64,000 bases of DNA, from the NCBI RefSeq assembly GCF_029784165.1, contig NC_073695.1:198459857-198523856 (forward strand), read 5' to 3'. Origin of the DNA: Wyeomyia smithii (taxonomy: Eukaryota > Arthropoda > Insecta > Diptera > Culicidae). Under the pieces are notes generated by a model, which did no database searches, had not been told where the DNA came from, and saw nothing but the letters and a program-made list of their open reading frames with translations. Made by a program: the position numbers and the translations under genes. Below are positions 45,262-57,137 of this stretch, in pieces (position 1 is the stretch's first letter; each line of letters opens with the position of its first letter).

Positions 45262-46321
45262 TTTTGATTGATTGTAATTATTCATTATTGATTATTGATT
45301 GTTGATTATTGATTATTGACTATTGATTATTGATTATTGCTTATTGTTTATTGATTTTTGATTATTGATTATTGATTATTGATTATTGATTATTGATTAT
45401 TGATTATTGATTATTGATTATTGATTATTGATTATTGATTATTGATTATTGATTATTGATTATTGATTATTGATTATTGATTATTGATTATTGATTATTG
45501 ATTATTGATTATTGATTATTGATTATTGATTATTGATTATTGATTATTGATTATTGATTATTGATTATTGATTATTGATTATTGATTATTGATTATTGAT
45601 TATTGATTATTGATTATTGATTATTGATTATTGATTATTGATTATTGATTATTGATTATTGATTATTGATTATTGATTATTGATTATTGATTATTGATTC
45701 TTGATTATTGATTATTGATTATTGATTATTGATTATTGATTATTGATTATTGATTATTGATTATTGATTATTGATTATTGATTATTGATTATTGATTATT
45801 GATTATTGATTATTGATTATTGATTATTGATTATTGATTATTGATTATTGATTATTGATTATTGATTATTGATTATTGATTATTGATTATTGATTATTGA
45901 TTATTGATTATTGATTATTGATTATTGATTATTGATTATTGATTATTGATTATTGATTATTGATTATTGATTATTGATTGATTGTTGATTATTGATTATT
46001 GATTATTGATTATTGATTATTGATTATTGATTATTGATTATTGATTATTGATTATTGATTATTGATTATTGATTATTGATTATTGATTATTGATTATTGA
46101 TTATTGATAATCGATTATTGATTACTGATTATTGATTATTGATTATTGATTATTGATCATTGATTTCTTGACTGACTATTGATTATTGATCATTGGTTAT
46201 TGATTATTGATTATTGATTGATTGTTGATTATTGATTATTGATTGATTGTTGATTATTGATTATTGAATTGATTACTGATTATTGATTATTGAGTATTGA
46301 TTATTGATTATTGATTATTGA
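45262..46321 (+). repeat. (TTATTGA)n heptanucleotide array
   Basis: About 1.05 kb of nearly pure TTATTGA, most regular from 45360 to 46100, with rare changes (GATTCTTGA, GATTGATTGTTGA) and a more degenerate right margin. It is open to slippage and has no coding content. Confidence 0.97.
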
Positions 46322-46431
46322 ATATAATCAGATTATTTATTGGTGATTTCCTATTTTTGATGTTAGATTATTATTTATTTTTGTTTATAGTTTTTTTGTG
46401 TTTTTCTTTTGTTTTTTTTTTTGGTTTAGTT

Positions 46432-47182
46432 GTTTCTTGTTTCTTGTTTCTTGTTTCTTGTTTCTTGTTTCTTGTTTCTTGTTTCTTGTTTCTTGTTTCT
46501 TGTTTCTTGTTTCTTGTTTCTTGTTTCTTGTTTCTTGTTTCTTGTTTCTTGTTTCTTGTTTCTTGTTTCTTGTTTCTTGTTTCTTGTTTCTTGTTTCTTG
46601 TTTCTTGTTTCTTGTTTCTTGTTTCTTGTTTCTTGTTTCTTGTTTCTTGTTTCTTGTTTCTTGTTTCTTGTTTCTTGTTTCTTGTTTCTTGTTTCTTGTT
46701 TCTTGTTTCTTGTTTCTTGTTTCTTGTTTCTTGTTTCTTGTTTCTTGTTTCTTGTTTCTTGTTTCTTGTTTCTTGTTTCTTGTTTCTTGTTTCTTGTTTC
46801 TTGTTTCTTGTTTCTTGTTTCTTGTTTCTTGTTTCATGTTTCTTGTTTCTTGTTTATTGTCTTTGTTTCTTGTTTCTTGTTTCTTGTTTCTTGTTTCTTG
46901 TTTCTTGTTTCTTGTTTCTTGTTTCTTGTTTCTTGTTTCTTGTTTCTTGTTTCTTGTTTCTTGTTTCTTGTTTCTTGTTTCTTGTTTCTTGTTTCTTGTT
47001 TCTTGTTTCTTGTTTCTTGTTTCTTGTTTCTTGTTTCTTGTTTCTTGTTTCTTGTTTCTTGTTTATTGTTTCTTGTTTCTTGTTTTTTTGTTTCTTGTTT
47101 CTTGTTTATTGTTTCTTGTTTCTTGTTTCTTGTGTCTTGTTTCTTGTTTCTTGTTTCTTGTTTCTTGTTTCTTGTTTCTTGT
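46432..47182 (+). repeat. (TTTCTTG)n heptanucleotide array
   Basis: About 750 bp, roughly 107 copies of TTTCTTG, almost perfect to 46835 and then with a few changes (TTTCATG, TTTATTG, TTGTCTTTG, TTGTGTCTTG). It is homogeneous, so probably the youngest of the three arrays. The overlapping Cys/Leu/Phe-rich and Lys/Gln-rich ORFs are by-products. Confidence 0.97.
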
Positions 47183-47810
47183 TTTTTAATTTTTGATTTT
47201 TGATGTTTGACTTTCAATTTTTAATTTTGTTGTTTTAATCTTAATGTTTGATTTTCAATTTCTGATTTTTTATTTTCAATTTCTGATTTTTTATTTTCAA
47301 TTTCTGTTTTTTTTATTTGATTTTCGATTTTTGTTTTTTGTTGTTTAATATTCCGGTTCAAGTTTTCAGTTTCTGTGATATTTGTTGTTTTGTTTTCTTT
47401 TGTTAAGTTTTGAGTTTGATTTTAGATATTGTTTCGCTTTTATGTATAGATTTATAGTTTTAAGTTTTTGTTTATATATTTGCTTGATTTTTAATTTTCG
47501 ATTTCTATATGAAATGGGTAATTTTTGTTTATTGATTGCGGTTGTTTGGTTTTCTATGGTGTTGTTACTTGTTTTTTTCGAAATTTTGATTTCGATTTTG
47601 ATTGCTTAGTTTTTGGTTTTAGTTTTCAGCTATTGTTTTTTTTTTAATTTTGAGTTTGATTATAAGGTTTTTTTTTTGGTTTTAATGTATTGATATCTGA
47701 TGTTAAATTTCTGGTTTGCAGGTTTTTAGTTTTTTGGTTTTTGTTTTATTTTTTGTTTCTATACTGTTTGGTCTGAGTTTAATTTTTGTTCTTAGTTTGT
47801 TTTATAATTC
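47183..47810. other. T-rich low-complexity sequence
   Basis: TTTTTGATTTTTGATG and related words continue the heptamer domain to about 47340, then T-rich sequence with no clear period. No gene is seen. Confidence 0.6.
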
Positions 47811-50465
47811 ATTTCGTTGCATTCAAATATAATTTTTTTCCTCATGTTGATGCAATCTCTCTTAATATTGACCACTGGCTACCAGAATTCTTTTCTATTG
47901 ATGTATATTATTTCCACAAAAACTACCGTCTCTTTAAAATTGAAAGTTCACCTGTTCAAACTTTCATCACATTTAAAACTCCACTCATTGGCCTACCGTG
48001 GGCCTTAGTGCCAACCGTCCATCTATCGGATACGACCACGGCGGGCTGAGCATACAGGGTACACCATCATGGCCGAAAACCTACCCCCTCCCAGGTTGGC
48101 AAGACGAAATGTGGGAGTCTATTTGTCTTTGGCAACTTGAGCGCGCGTAACTTCTTCGCTACGCTCATTTTAACTTTTATTTTTCATCTCTAAGCAGCTA
48201 GCCACCCTTCTTGTACCGCACCGCACGCAGCAGGACGAGATGCGGAGGATCGGCTGCTGCGCCGTGTACGGTTTCGTTTTATGTATACATCGAACCCCCT
48301 GCTACTGTCGCACGGCGACGTCTTGAGGCACCCCGGAGGGTGAATCCGAAACGGAATATTCTCCTTGAAAGGGTTAAATAATGGAGAAACCAAATCGAGC
48401 TCGGTGCTTCGCAAAATGTGAAACGCCAATTCGAGGAGGGTTACTTTTATTTCGCTTGATTGGAATTTAAGACCTGAACACACGATATCAAAGGAACGAA
48501 AGACGACAATTGCCAGAAGTTGAAGAGAAAAGGGTTTACGAAAACGAAGTAATACTTTTTACCGGCGTCGATTTGCATCAATCACATAAGCTCTAAGAAG
48601 TGTGATATAACGAACATTTCGCGAAAATTGCATCGCTCAAATTTTGGAGACAAATTAACATTCGATTTTAATTCAGAATACGCATGCACTCAAACACATT
48701 CACATGAGCCTACCAACATAGACACAGCATCGTGTGAGCGACGATTTCTACCGGCGCATCGAAGGTTCTTCAGGGTCTTGCAGATGTGTAGTATTAATTT
48801 GAATATTTTAAAATAAAACCAGGGTGGTTTGAATTAATTTTCTCTTTCCCCTGAAAGCGACATCCACAGGCTGCTAGGCCGAGCATCGTATGGAACTGAT
48901 ACCTCGAGAATCAACCAGCAGCGATGGTTGTGTAGCCGATGTATGTATGGCATGAATCCCAGACGAGTGAACATTAACTACGTATAATAAAAATCCAGAG
49001 AAGTAGAAATAATTTAATTCGCGTCTTAAATATATTTACGTCTTCGCGTATATCCTTGCTAGGATGCGGCACTTGCCCCCACATATATAACAGCGCTCAG
49101 AGAAGAACCTATCCAAAGTGCTTTCAAAACTCCGGCAACGAAAACGGGCTGGGACGAGGGTTGCTGCACGGCGGACGTCATGGAGCTGTCGACCAAAAGT
49201 TTTATTTTCCACTCACTACACTTGTGTTTGTGCTATTCCATGTGGCAATGAGGATTTTCATTTCGCATGATGAAAAGAAGTGAAATACTATTCGCCGCGT
49301 TTGGTGGACGCTTCGAATCTGGCGAGTGGGCTGGGTCCACAATAGAACGTTAGACTCCACCCGACCCGGCAGCTTAAGCCGCAGCAGGTCGCTTCCGAAG
49401 TGGAGTGTGGAACACACAATCATTCGAGAAATGAAATTAAGATTTTTCCTTCCTTCGTCGGTGCTGTCTCTTGCCCTACCCTAGGATGACCATGATTTTG
49501 GAATGCGTTCTGTAAGATTGGAAGTAGCGGTTCAAGTGCCGCGAACCCGAGCATAAGCAACACCCTACGTCTGCGTGGCAAATTGGACGGCCATGGATCT
49601 TTTGCGTGTCTAACCGAGATATGATGGCAGCGACGGGGACGATGGCGGAAAGCAACGAAACTAAGATGCCGGCGAATGAGAAATTAATCCCTCCAGAGGA
49701 AGTGGAAACTTGGTTCTTCGCGAGATTGAAAATGGAAGAAAATGCGAAATGAGATTGGGGATACACACGCGGGTTACGGGTTAAGAACCGAAGCCTAGGA
49801 GCCGTAGATGGGCTGCGAGTTGAGTTGACGCAAACGTGCGTTCGGACGTAAGACCTGGACGTCGAGGCAGCTTCTTAGGACGGACGCGAGAAAATCACTG
49901 TGAAAATTTTCAACTGACGGAAAAGTTGTTTTTCTTCTGACTTCTCCTGTAGTATGCTAACTTTACTCTTCTCCGCTCGACAATAATGCTTTCGGATGGA
50001 CTTTGGATTGCAGTTTGCGCCATTTTTTGGATTGCTGAGCGAGCACACAGAGGCGGCGGCAGCAGCCAAGAGCACATCGGACTGCGGATGCAAACAATGC
50101 GAGAAATCAAGTTGTTAATGCAGATGTAAGTAATGAATGGAAGTTCTGAGCAATAATTTAAAATTCCGGTCGGTAAATATTTGTTTCGATCCGAAAGTTT
50201 TTCGCGCGCGCAGAAGACGCAAGAAGCTGCTGGAAGCTGTTGGCAGAGAGTGTACCTTAACGAGGGCATGATGGATTAAGGAAGTTACAGATAATTGAAT
50301 TAATATCATGGAATGGAGCGGCGAAATTTTAACACCATTTACAAACAAACATGAGATTTTTTGCAATCCGTATACGAGTCATGGATAACCTCTCTATATA
50401 TTTAAAATGTTATTTTATGAATTTTTGTATATTTTGTATAACAATTATTATCTACAAAAAAAATA
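47811..50465. other. Intergenic, no gene seen
   Basis: From about 48000 the composition becomes balanced and looks single-copy. Overlapping short ORFs on both strands lack motifs. No RNA gene or repeat was recognised. Confidence 0.4.
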
Positions 50466-50500
50466 ATTGTGCTGTGTCAAATGAATGTTGTGAAAAAAAA
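50466..50500 (+). mobile_element. I-type 3'-tail relic, second copy
   Basis: AATTGTGCTGTGTCAAATGA followed by ATGTTGTGA9 matches the tail relic at 5478-5511 and the end of the full element at 13771-13796. Only about 30 bp remain, so this is another extreme 5' truncation. Confidence 0.5.
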
Positions 50501-50825
50501 ATCTACAAAAAATATCGCTCTGCATGAGATGAAAATCAGTTAATGAAGTAATTACATAATTGCATTGCAATTGCAAATTATATTCCAGATATCAAAAACT
50601 AGCAGAATTACAAAAACAGATTATTACTACAATCATAAACATAATTATCTCCAAACTCGATTAAATTGTACGCAATATTTTAAAAACAAGAATAACAAAT
50701 ATTTAATAGCTATTAAAAGCATCTAAAAAGTTTCTTGCTGAAGTTCTTACAGTTGAAGCCAAGGCAAGCAGCGGATTCAATTTTCACTTTCATTTTACTT
50801 CTTCACGATGAGAATTACTAACTTA

Positions 50826-50945
50826 GGGGCCATCCACATTCCACGTGGACAGATTTTTGATGATTTTGACCCCCCCCCTCCCCCTACGTGGACAACTGCC
50901 CATAAAATTCTAAAAATTTTGTATGGACCGTTAACATTACATATT
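50826..50945 (+). repeat. GGGGCCATCCAC repeat, left half
   Basis: GGGGCCATCCACATTCCACG, then TTTTTGATGATTTTGACC, a C-rich run with CTACGTGGAC, and ATTCTAAAAATTTTGTATGG. It belongs to the same family as 6478-6632. The expected mirror end GTGGATGGCCCC is not present downstream, so it is a partial copy. Confidence 0.6.
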
Positions 50946-52280
50946 CTTTTTATGTACAACTGCGCTCAAATAATAATAAAATTGTGGTGATATTTTCTAA
51001 ATTATTGTTTTGTCGAATGTTGTATCTAGTGAATAAAAAAATATGATATTCTGATGCATGTTTTACATACTCATTCATAGCTAACCTTAGCCTTTTATTG
51101 GAAAATATTACGAAAAAAATATATCCAGATTAAAAATACACTAAAGAAAACTCAGCTTATTTCTCTTCAATGAGTACCGACTTTGATATGCCATTTTTAT
51201 CTCCTAAAATCTGTAACGTAACTTGCCTTACAACTTAACCTCTTTAAAACGTAAATCGATATAACGGAATATTTCCTCACTAAAACGTTTGGAATTTTGA
51301 AAATAAATAAACTTTACGTCTACTAAAGACCATCTAAAAATGCTTGGATCGCCAGTAAAATGTTAAAGGTAATCGATAACAAACATTAGGTAGCAGATAA
51401 AATATATTATATATTTTTCAAATATCTTTGTTGTTTATGTCATTTTATGGTATGATTTCTGTTGTGACAAATAAGTCGTTAATTTGAACAATGAAAAAAT
51501 ATTATGAAAAATATTATAAATATTATAGGTGCGGTACTCTAAAATTGTGATATTCGTAGTAAACGACATAATGTGGAATCTGAAATATTTCTCCAGAAAG
51601 ATAAAAAGTTGGTGGGAGCTTTCTCACACGAAAGAACATTACGCATAATAACTATACAATAGAGCTCACTGCAGTTCCTAAACTACGTGTTTCCAGAGTT
51701 GTTAGTCTCACTCACAAACAGCATGCAACATCTCAAGTGAGTTTAGTAAAGCGGGCAATGTATGTAGTTTCGCGGGAATGCGAAGATGAACGGGAATAGA
51801 AGGTGTGACTAGAATTAGAAAAAATTTTCCTACGCTTGTAGAAGAGGACTCTGTAACCTTGTGTCTCTTCGTAAAAGATTTATGTTACATAAGCATCATA
51901 TTTGGTAATAGCGTTAGAGATTTGATTTATCTTTATCATAACATGAAGTTATATGTAAAGTAATTTAATATACGCAAGTCATATAAATGTAATATATAAT
52001 TTAGAATTAAACTCAAAAATTACAAAAAATCGTAGAAATATGTTTTTTCGGTGATGGAAAGATCCTCCAGGTGGGTACACAAACTTGCATTTGATACATG
52101 TTATTTCGCCATTTTTACCAAATAAATAATATAAATAAAATTGTTTGCAGGGTCATAAAGAATTTTATGTTTGAAAATTATATGAAATATTAGGTTTTCA
52201 CATTTTACAACTATTTTTGAAACTAGATTTTACGCATCATTTCTAAAATTTTAAAATTTTTTCTACGCGGGGGATACAAA
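50946..52280. other. AT-rich intergenic, no gene seen
   Basis: Very AT-rich with no ORF of note. No repeat or inverted pair was recognised. Confidence 0.4.
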
Positions 52281-52442
52281 AAGCAAAGCCTTGGTGCTAC
52301 ATTCCGATTCGGAGCTCGACCGTCTATTTATTATTCACAGACTTCGCAGCTGTTTATGTACAAGACAACTGTGGGGCTAGCGCTACGATCCTTCTGATAC
52401 TAACAGTTTCTCGCGAGTCGAGGCTCGAACCTACGACGAGAA
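52281..52442 (-). mobile_element. tRNA-derived SINE, copy 2
   Basis: On the minus strand: AGGTTCGAGCCTCG (box B, plus-strand about 52420-52433), CAGTTGTCTTGTAC, GCTGCGAAGTCTGTGAATAA, CTCCGAATCGGAATGTAGCA and CCAAGGCTTTGCTTTT. It is the best-preserved 3' end among the three copies. Box A is not visible upstream of box B. Confidence 0.75.
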
Positions 52443-52449
52443 ACTGGAA

Positions 52450-52765
52450 GACGGAGGATACATACCTCGTAAAAAAACGTGTAAAATTTAAAAACCCGCA
52501 TAAAAACCGTTCTAGTTAAAAAATTCACGTAATCAAAAATACGCGTAGAGTAAACCACTAAAAAAGGCTCTAGATAAAGCCCGAAACGCTTTATGACCAG
52601 TATTTGAAATTATCCTCCTTGGCGGTCATTCCAGATCTTTCGGAGAGTGAAGGGTTTTTTATTAAGTCTGCTACTCAATAAACACTTGGACGATTTTGTT
52701 TCCCAATACGCGTTTATTCGAAAATCCGCGTAGAAAACGCGTTAATTCAAAAATCCGTGGAAAAA
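52450..52765. repeat. Degenerate ATCCGCGTAGAAAACGCG repeat
   Basis: Recurrent words AAATCCGCGTAGAAAACGCG, AAAATACGCGTAGAG, CCGCATAAAAACCG and AAAAATCCGTGGAAAAAC occur at both ends of the interval. They read like a diverged interspersed repeat with internal CGCG motifs. There is no ORF. Confidence 0.45.
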
Positions 52766-53761
52766 CTAGCTTTATAAAGTCTAATTTTATTTTTTTTTTT
52801 AAAAAGACGTTGAAAACTCTCCTTGAGTAATGCGTGAGTAATTTAGAACACAGGTCAATCTATTTTGTTTTTTGAAAAAATACCGTTTTTACTCAGATTT
52901 CAAAAAGTCGCAAACTTCGAGCACTTTAGAATAAAAATCACATTATTATAGCTTGAGTAATCAAAACTTTGCTTACTATATTCCATTTCGTTCCTCGGAT
53001 TGTCCTTTACCCAGTGATGTATAGCTCTTCACTAAAGGAACACTACCAGGAAACCAGCAGGCGTTAAAGTCAGTGTTGAGACGGTTTGTCTATCTATCTT
53101 TAAGTGATTACATTGAAGTGTTCAGATTATGAATCAAAGCCGAGTTCTGAATTCTCGTTAATTTCATAATCTAAACATGTTTGAATCTGTATAAATAGCA
53201 CTTACTCGCAACAACAATAGAACAACCAACATGTTAAACCTTTAAGATCGACGAGAAAATTCATTTGTCGTTGATTTTTTAGTGCAAGAAGTTGCATCAT
53301 AGCTTAAGTGTTCGAAATTTGATGCAGTTTTATACCAGAATAAAAATTGTATGGGAAAAAATACATTTTGTTATTGCTGTTTTGATCAGATTGGTAGATT
53401 TAAAGTTTAATTACAAAAGAGAAATCTCGATTTTAAACACGCACTTCTGAAACTCTATTCGGAAAACATATGTCCAATGCAAAATGAAACATTATATAGA
53501 TGATATTTGTTAGTCGTTTCGAGCTGAAAATGAGCTTGCAATTAGACTTCCATGCTACTCTCAAGCAACCAGGTGTGAAGACATGTTTTGATATAGAAGA
53601 TATTTGATTTTGTGAGGATTTTTTAAAGTTATTTCACGTTTGTGGTGGCATTTGCAAATATGAACGTTTTTAATAAAATAGAAAATCTATATTTTTCTAA
53701 GCGTTCGAGAGATAGAAAATAACCTGACGGTTGATGGTTTCGTTCATTCCATGATTCAGCG
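52766..53761. other. AT-rich intergenic, no gene seen
   Basis: No ORF, array or inverted repeat recognised. Confidence 0.4.
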
Positions 53762-54049
53762 ATGGTAATTACCGGGGGCGTTGAATGGAAATTTTATTTC
53801 TTTTCGCAGTTCGCTGAACAGTCTATCATAAATAAAAATAGTAAAATTACGCTTGAGGTGTATTGCGAACGCAGTAAGTATAACAATTGTTACCAATCAG
53901 TTAGAAGTAAATTGAAGTTCTCTCATACCGTAGGGTTGGACGTGTTGGTAACTACGGCAAACAACGAGACCAAAAATTTTACGGTATGTAAAATGCGATT
54001 TCAGGTTGTTAATCGATTTGTCGACTATAGTAAAGGATACTGGAACTGA
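53762..54049 (+). CDS. Hypothetical 95-codon ORF
   Basis: Not recognised. It is open from an ATG to TGA with reasonably coding-like codons. It includes VEWKFYFFSQFAEQSIINK, two cysteine-containing stretches (EVYCERSKYNNCYQ, KNFTVCKMRFQ) and ends VDYSKGYWN. There is no signal peptide or known domain. The neighbours are repeats, so it may be a decayed element piece or a chance ORF. Confidence 0.2.
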   Translation: MVITGGVEWKFYFFSQFAEQSIINKNSKITLEVYCERSKYNNCYQSVRSKLKFSHTVGLDVLVTTANNETKNFTVCKMRFQVVNRFVDYSKGYWN

Positions 54050-54260
54050 CCACACTTGATCCCTGAAGACGTACATAGAATGTTAAAACATTTTTTTCAT
54101 CCCAAGAACCATTCTGTTGGGTTCTTTTGAAATTTTATCACTTTTCTTTCAGAAATGGCTGAGCCGACAACAAAACAACAAAAAAAAAAACAAAAATAAA
54201 CAATCTCTCTTCTTAAACCTTATACGTCCTAATGAGCTTAAATAAATCTGGTTTTATTAA

Positions 54261-54315
54261 ATTAATTTTAAATCGCAAGAAACGTGATCTAATGACTAAT
54301 TATTAATGCCTTTTT
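54261..54315 (+). repeat. 54-bp direct repeat, left copy
   Basis: ATTAATTTTAAATCGCAAGA then AACGTGATCTAATGACT and AATGCCTTT. It matches 56655-56708 with about three differences. It lies just outside the left inverted end of the 54316-56613 element. Confidence 0.8.
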
Positions 54316-54440
54316 ACCTTTGTTATACTAAGCAAAGGTTATAAAATCGGTCCAAAAACGCAAAATAGATCCAAGATCCGGAGGGCCGAATCGTGTATAC
54401 CATTCGACTCAGCTCGACGAACTGAGCAATGTCTGTTCGT

Positions 54441-54514
<74 letters not shown>

Positions 54515-56613
54515 TGTCTGTATGTATGTGCCGCAAAAAACTAACGCACCTTTCTTACAGAACGCAATAACCGATTTTGATGATCTTATACGCAAACGAA
54601 AGCTACTGTTCTCCCCCAGACTACTACCGAGTGGATTTTCGATTAGTGGCTTAGATTTTAAATTATTGATCAGAGTATTTTTCATATGAGACATTTAACT
54701 TATAAGGCAAAATGAATGGCACGGAGGGCCATGTGTTGTAAACCAATCGACTCAGATCGACGAACTGAACAATTTCTGTATGTATGTGAATGTGTACCTG
54801 AATGTATAGATGTGTAAATATGTTGTTTATATGTGTAGTATATCGAACAAAAAAAATTACAAAAAAATACCCTTTTTACAGTACGCATATTCCGATTTTG
54901 ATGTTCGCATGCTCAACTGAAAGCCCCGGAGCTCTTTGAAAATCATACTGAGTGCGATTTTTTATTGGTTGCTGAACTGTAGAGTTTTGACCAAAGTATA
55001 TTTTAGACATGGGATATTTTACTTTCTGGATAATTTATCTCTCTCTCCATGCTTCTCCTTCTTCTCTATTCCTCTTTTTTCGTATCGCTATTTATTTCTC
55101 AAAGGAAAGCAACAATCATCGACAACTTTGCATAATTTTTACACTTTTCGTAGTGCGTCTTAACTGGTGTAAATAAATTAATTTTAGAGCAAATTGCAAT
55201 GCTTACTTAGCTTCTTTTCTTGCTTGCGAAGCTTCCGTCCACACTTTCTTTAAAATATATAATCAATTGTACGTTAAACCCAAATTTGAGAATAATAAGA
55301 AGCTTTTACAGCTTTCGGGGAGCATTGAAGCAAAACCTGATCCCACAGTGTGCAAATGTAACACAATTAGCGATGCAGATATTGCAGATGCAGAAAACAT
55401 AAAAAAATCGGTGTTTTGTTTGCAATGCTACGTTTTAAACAGCTGGAAAATTTTTCAGTTGAACTTTTATTTGATGTTTAATATTAGATTCTAAATATAC
55501 TTTTAACTCGTGACCAAGAATTTAAAAAATTGTGAACATCGAAATGCGATCATTTGTAGTTTGGATGGAACTGAAGCAACTTTACATGGCTATACACGTT
55601 TACTAGTGTGCGCAGGTGGAAAGTCACTTATTCCTATGATATGATACACTACGCTCATATAAGATATAAATATTGGCTTCTAATTTAAGACAAAGTGCAA
55701 ATATGTTATTCCATTTCTCGTTATCGCAGGAAGTTTTATAAAGTCTTTATTTCGGAATTTATCGTACAGCCTAGGCCTTCAAAAAGAATAATGTTCTCGT
55801 CTACACTCCGAAAATCCAAATCTCTCAATTGTCACGAAAACCTTCAATTTCAGGTTATGCATTTGAGATAGAACTGATTTGACAACTTTCGTCAATGGTT
55901 ATATTTTTTTCTTTGTAATGCTGATCTGAGGTTAGTAGAAGTTTGCTTCAATTCATAAAAAAGACTTGATGCTGATTCATAATACTAGGTCCTGCGATTT
56001 CTGAAAATAATGCGAATTTGGTATTCAAACCTGGATTATGGGGAATTAAAAAATTAGAATTGCCTCGAACTAACATACATATTTGCTGTTCTAGTATGAA
56101 GTCAGCATCTTTGTTATCTATCACTATTTACTGTTTAATTAAAAACAATATGTTGATTCTATCCAGCATTTAAAAATTAGTACTCGATTGAAAAAATAAG
56201 ACTCATATACTCCAGTGATAACATCCATAATATTTGCGAAAACCACGTTAAGCTATAGTTCAAAGATCGTCTTTGGTTCACATTCTGAAAATTATCTTTT
56301 GAATTCATTTTATTCATAATTGAAATTGGATTTACGTTGCTATACGATTTGTGATTTACTGGCCTACTGCCTATAATCGCATACCAGTCCCACGTGCATT
56401 CTTGTCGTTCTTATAGAGAAGTTATGGTAAATGTCTATCTCATTATATCATGTCGAAAATATGGTAATAAACCACGCTCAACAGTTGAAATAACTTAAGT
56501 ACGAAAAAGACTCTTACGTGCTGTTTTCTCAACTTGATGAAAATGAAGATGGGACTGATATGCGATTATGGGCAGCCTAATAAATATTCAATTATAGTTA
56601 GTATAACAAAGGT
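54316..56613. mobile_element. 2.3-kb element with ACCTTTGTTATACTA ends
   Basis: The 15-bp ACCTTTGTTATACTA at 54316-54330 is exactly inverted at 56599-56613. Inside, two diverged copies of a mosquito repeat stand in tandem: GGAGGGCCGAATCGTGTATA with ACTCAGCTCGACGAACTGAG and a GT microsatellite (about 54379-54520), and GGAGGGCCATGTGTTG with ACTCAGATCGACGAACTGAA (about 54723-54850). Direct repeats (54261-54315, 56655-56708) flank the whole. No transposase is seen. The layout suggests a composite, but two related repeats in opposite orientation would look the same. Confidence 0.45.
54438..54514 (+). repeat. GT dinucleotide microsatellite
   Basis: About 75 bp of (GT)n with flanking GTAT interruptions, inside the GGAGGGCCGAATCG-type repeat. 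The CV/HT-rich ORFs over it are artefacts. Confidence 0.95.
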
Positions 56614-56654
56614 TTCTGCACCACTAGGTGGATTAATTTAGGTTTTTGTTTTAG

Positions 56655-56708
56655 ATTAATTTTAAATCGTAAGAAACGTGATCTAATGACTATTTATAAA
56701 TGCCTTTC
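56655..56708 (+). repeat. 54-bp direct repeat, right copy
   Basis: ATTAATTTTAAATCGTAAGA, AACGTGATCTAATGACT and AATGCCTTTC; partner of 54261-54315 at a distance of 2,394 bp in the same orientation. Confidence 0.8.
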
Positions 56709-57114
56709 AAATGCAATTAAAATGATCATTATTATGCTTGCTTATCAAAGCCAATTCAACTTAAATTTCTCTTCCCATAAACACCATAAAGTAATTGAAT
56801 AAGCTCGTAAGAAATTTTAATAATAACTATCTTATGAACAAATATCACTAAATGAATGATATTTTTAAGATTGCGTTCTTATTACTCAAAAGATTGCTTT
56901 AACCATTCACGTTTCATAATGCTGTATCTCTCTATGTCACATATAACTAATATTTTTTTATTAAGCTACACAATGCGCATTTCATTTATGGCAATTGCAG
57001 CTAAGCAACTGCTTGAATGATGTTTTTGACATTTTTCATCAAATTTGGATGATTTTTACACTCTTAAAATAAAGAGAATAATTTAATTGTTAACAACTTC
57101 AAAGACACACTCAC
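56709..57114. other. AT-rich intergenic, no gene seen
   Basis: No ORF or repeat. If the microexon that follows is real, this is its downstream intron on the minus strand. Confidence 0.35.
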
Positions 57115-57137
57115 CTTTACTTTAATTTCTCTGGGAT
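57115..57137 (-). other. Candidate 23-nt microexon
   Basis: On the minus strand a near-ideal acceptor (ATTTTTTCTTATTTTTTCAG, 57138-57157) is followed by 23 nt beginning ATCCCAGAG and ending AAAGTAAAG. The consensus donor GTGAGTGTG follows. In one frame it would read (D)PREIKVK. Both splice signals are strong and correctly oriented. No neighbouring exon is visible in the window, so the host gene, frame and reality are unknown; chance pairing of splice-like signals is the alternative. Confidence 0.3.

Noticed and set aside
43831..47217. Many overlapping ORFs reading FGLWTLD, CFLFLVS or KKQETRN
   Set aside because: Seven-base units read through three frames in turn; the ORFs are translations of satellite DNA.
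55267..55494. ORF with a CKCN and CLQC cysteine pattern
   Set aside because: Cysteine spacing matched no family I know, and the ORF overlaps another frame. Too weak to list as a gene.
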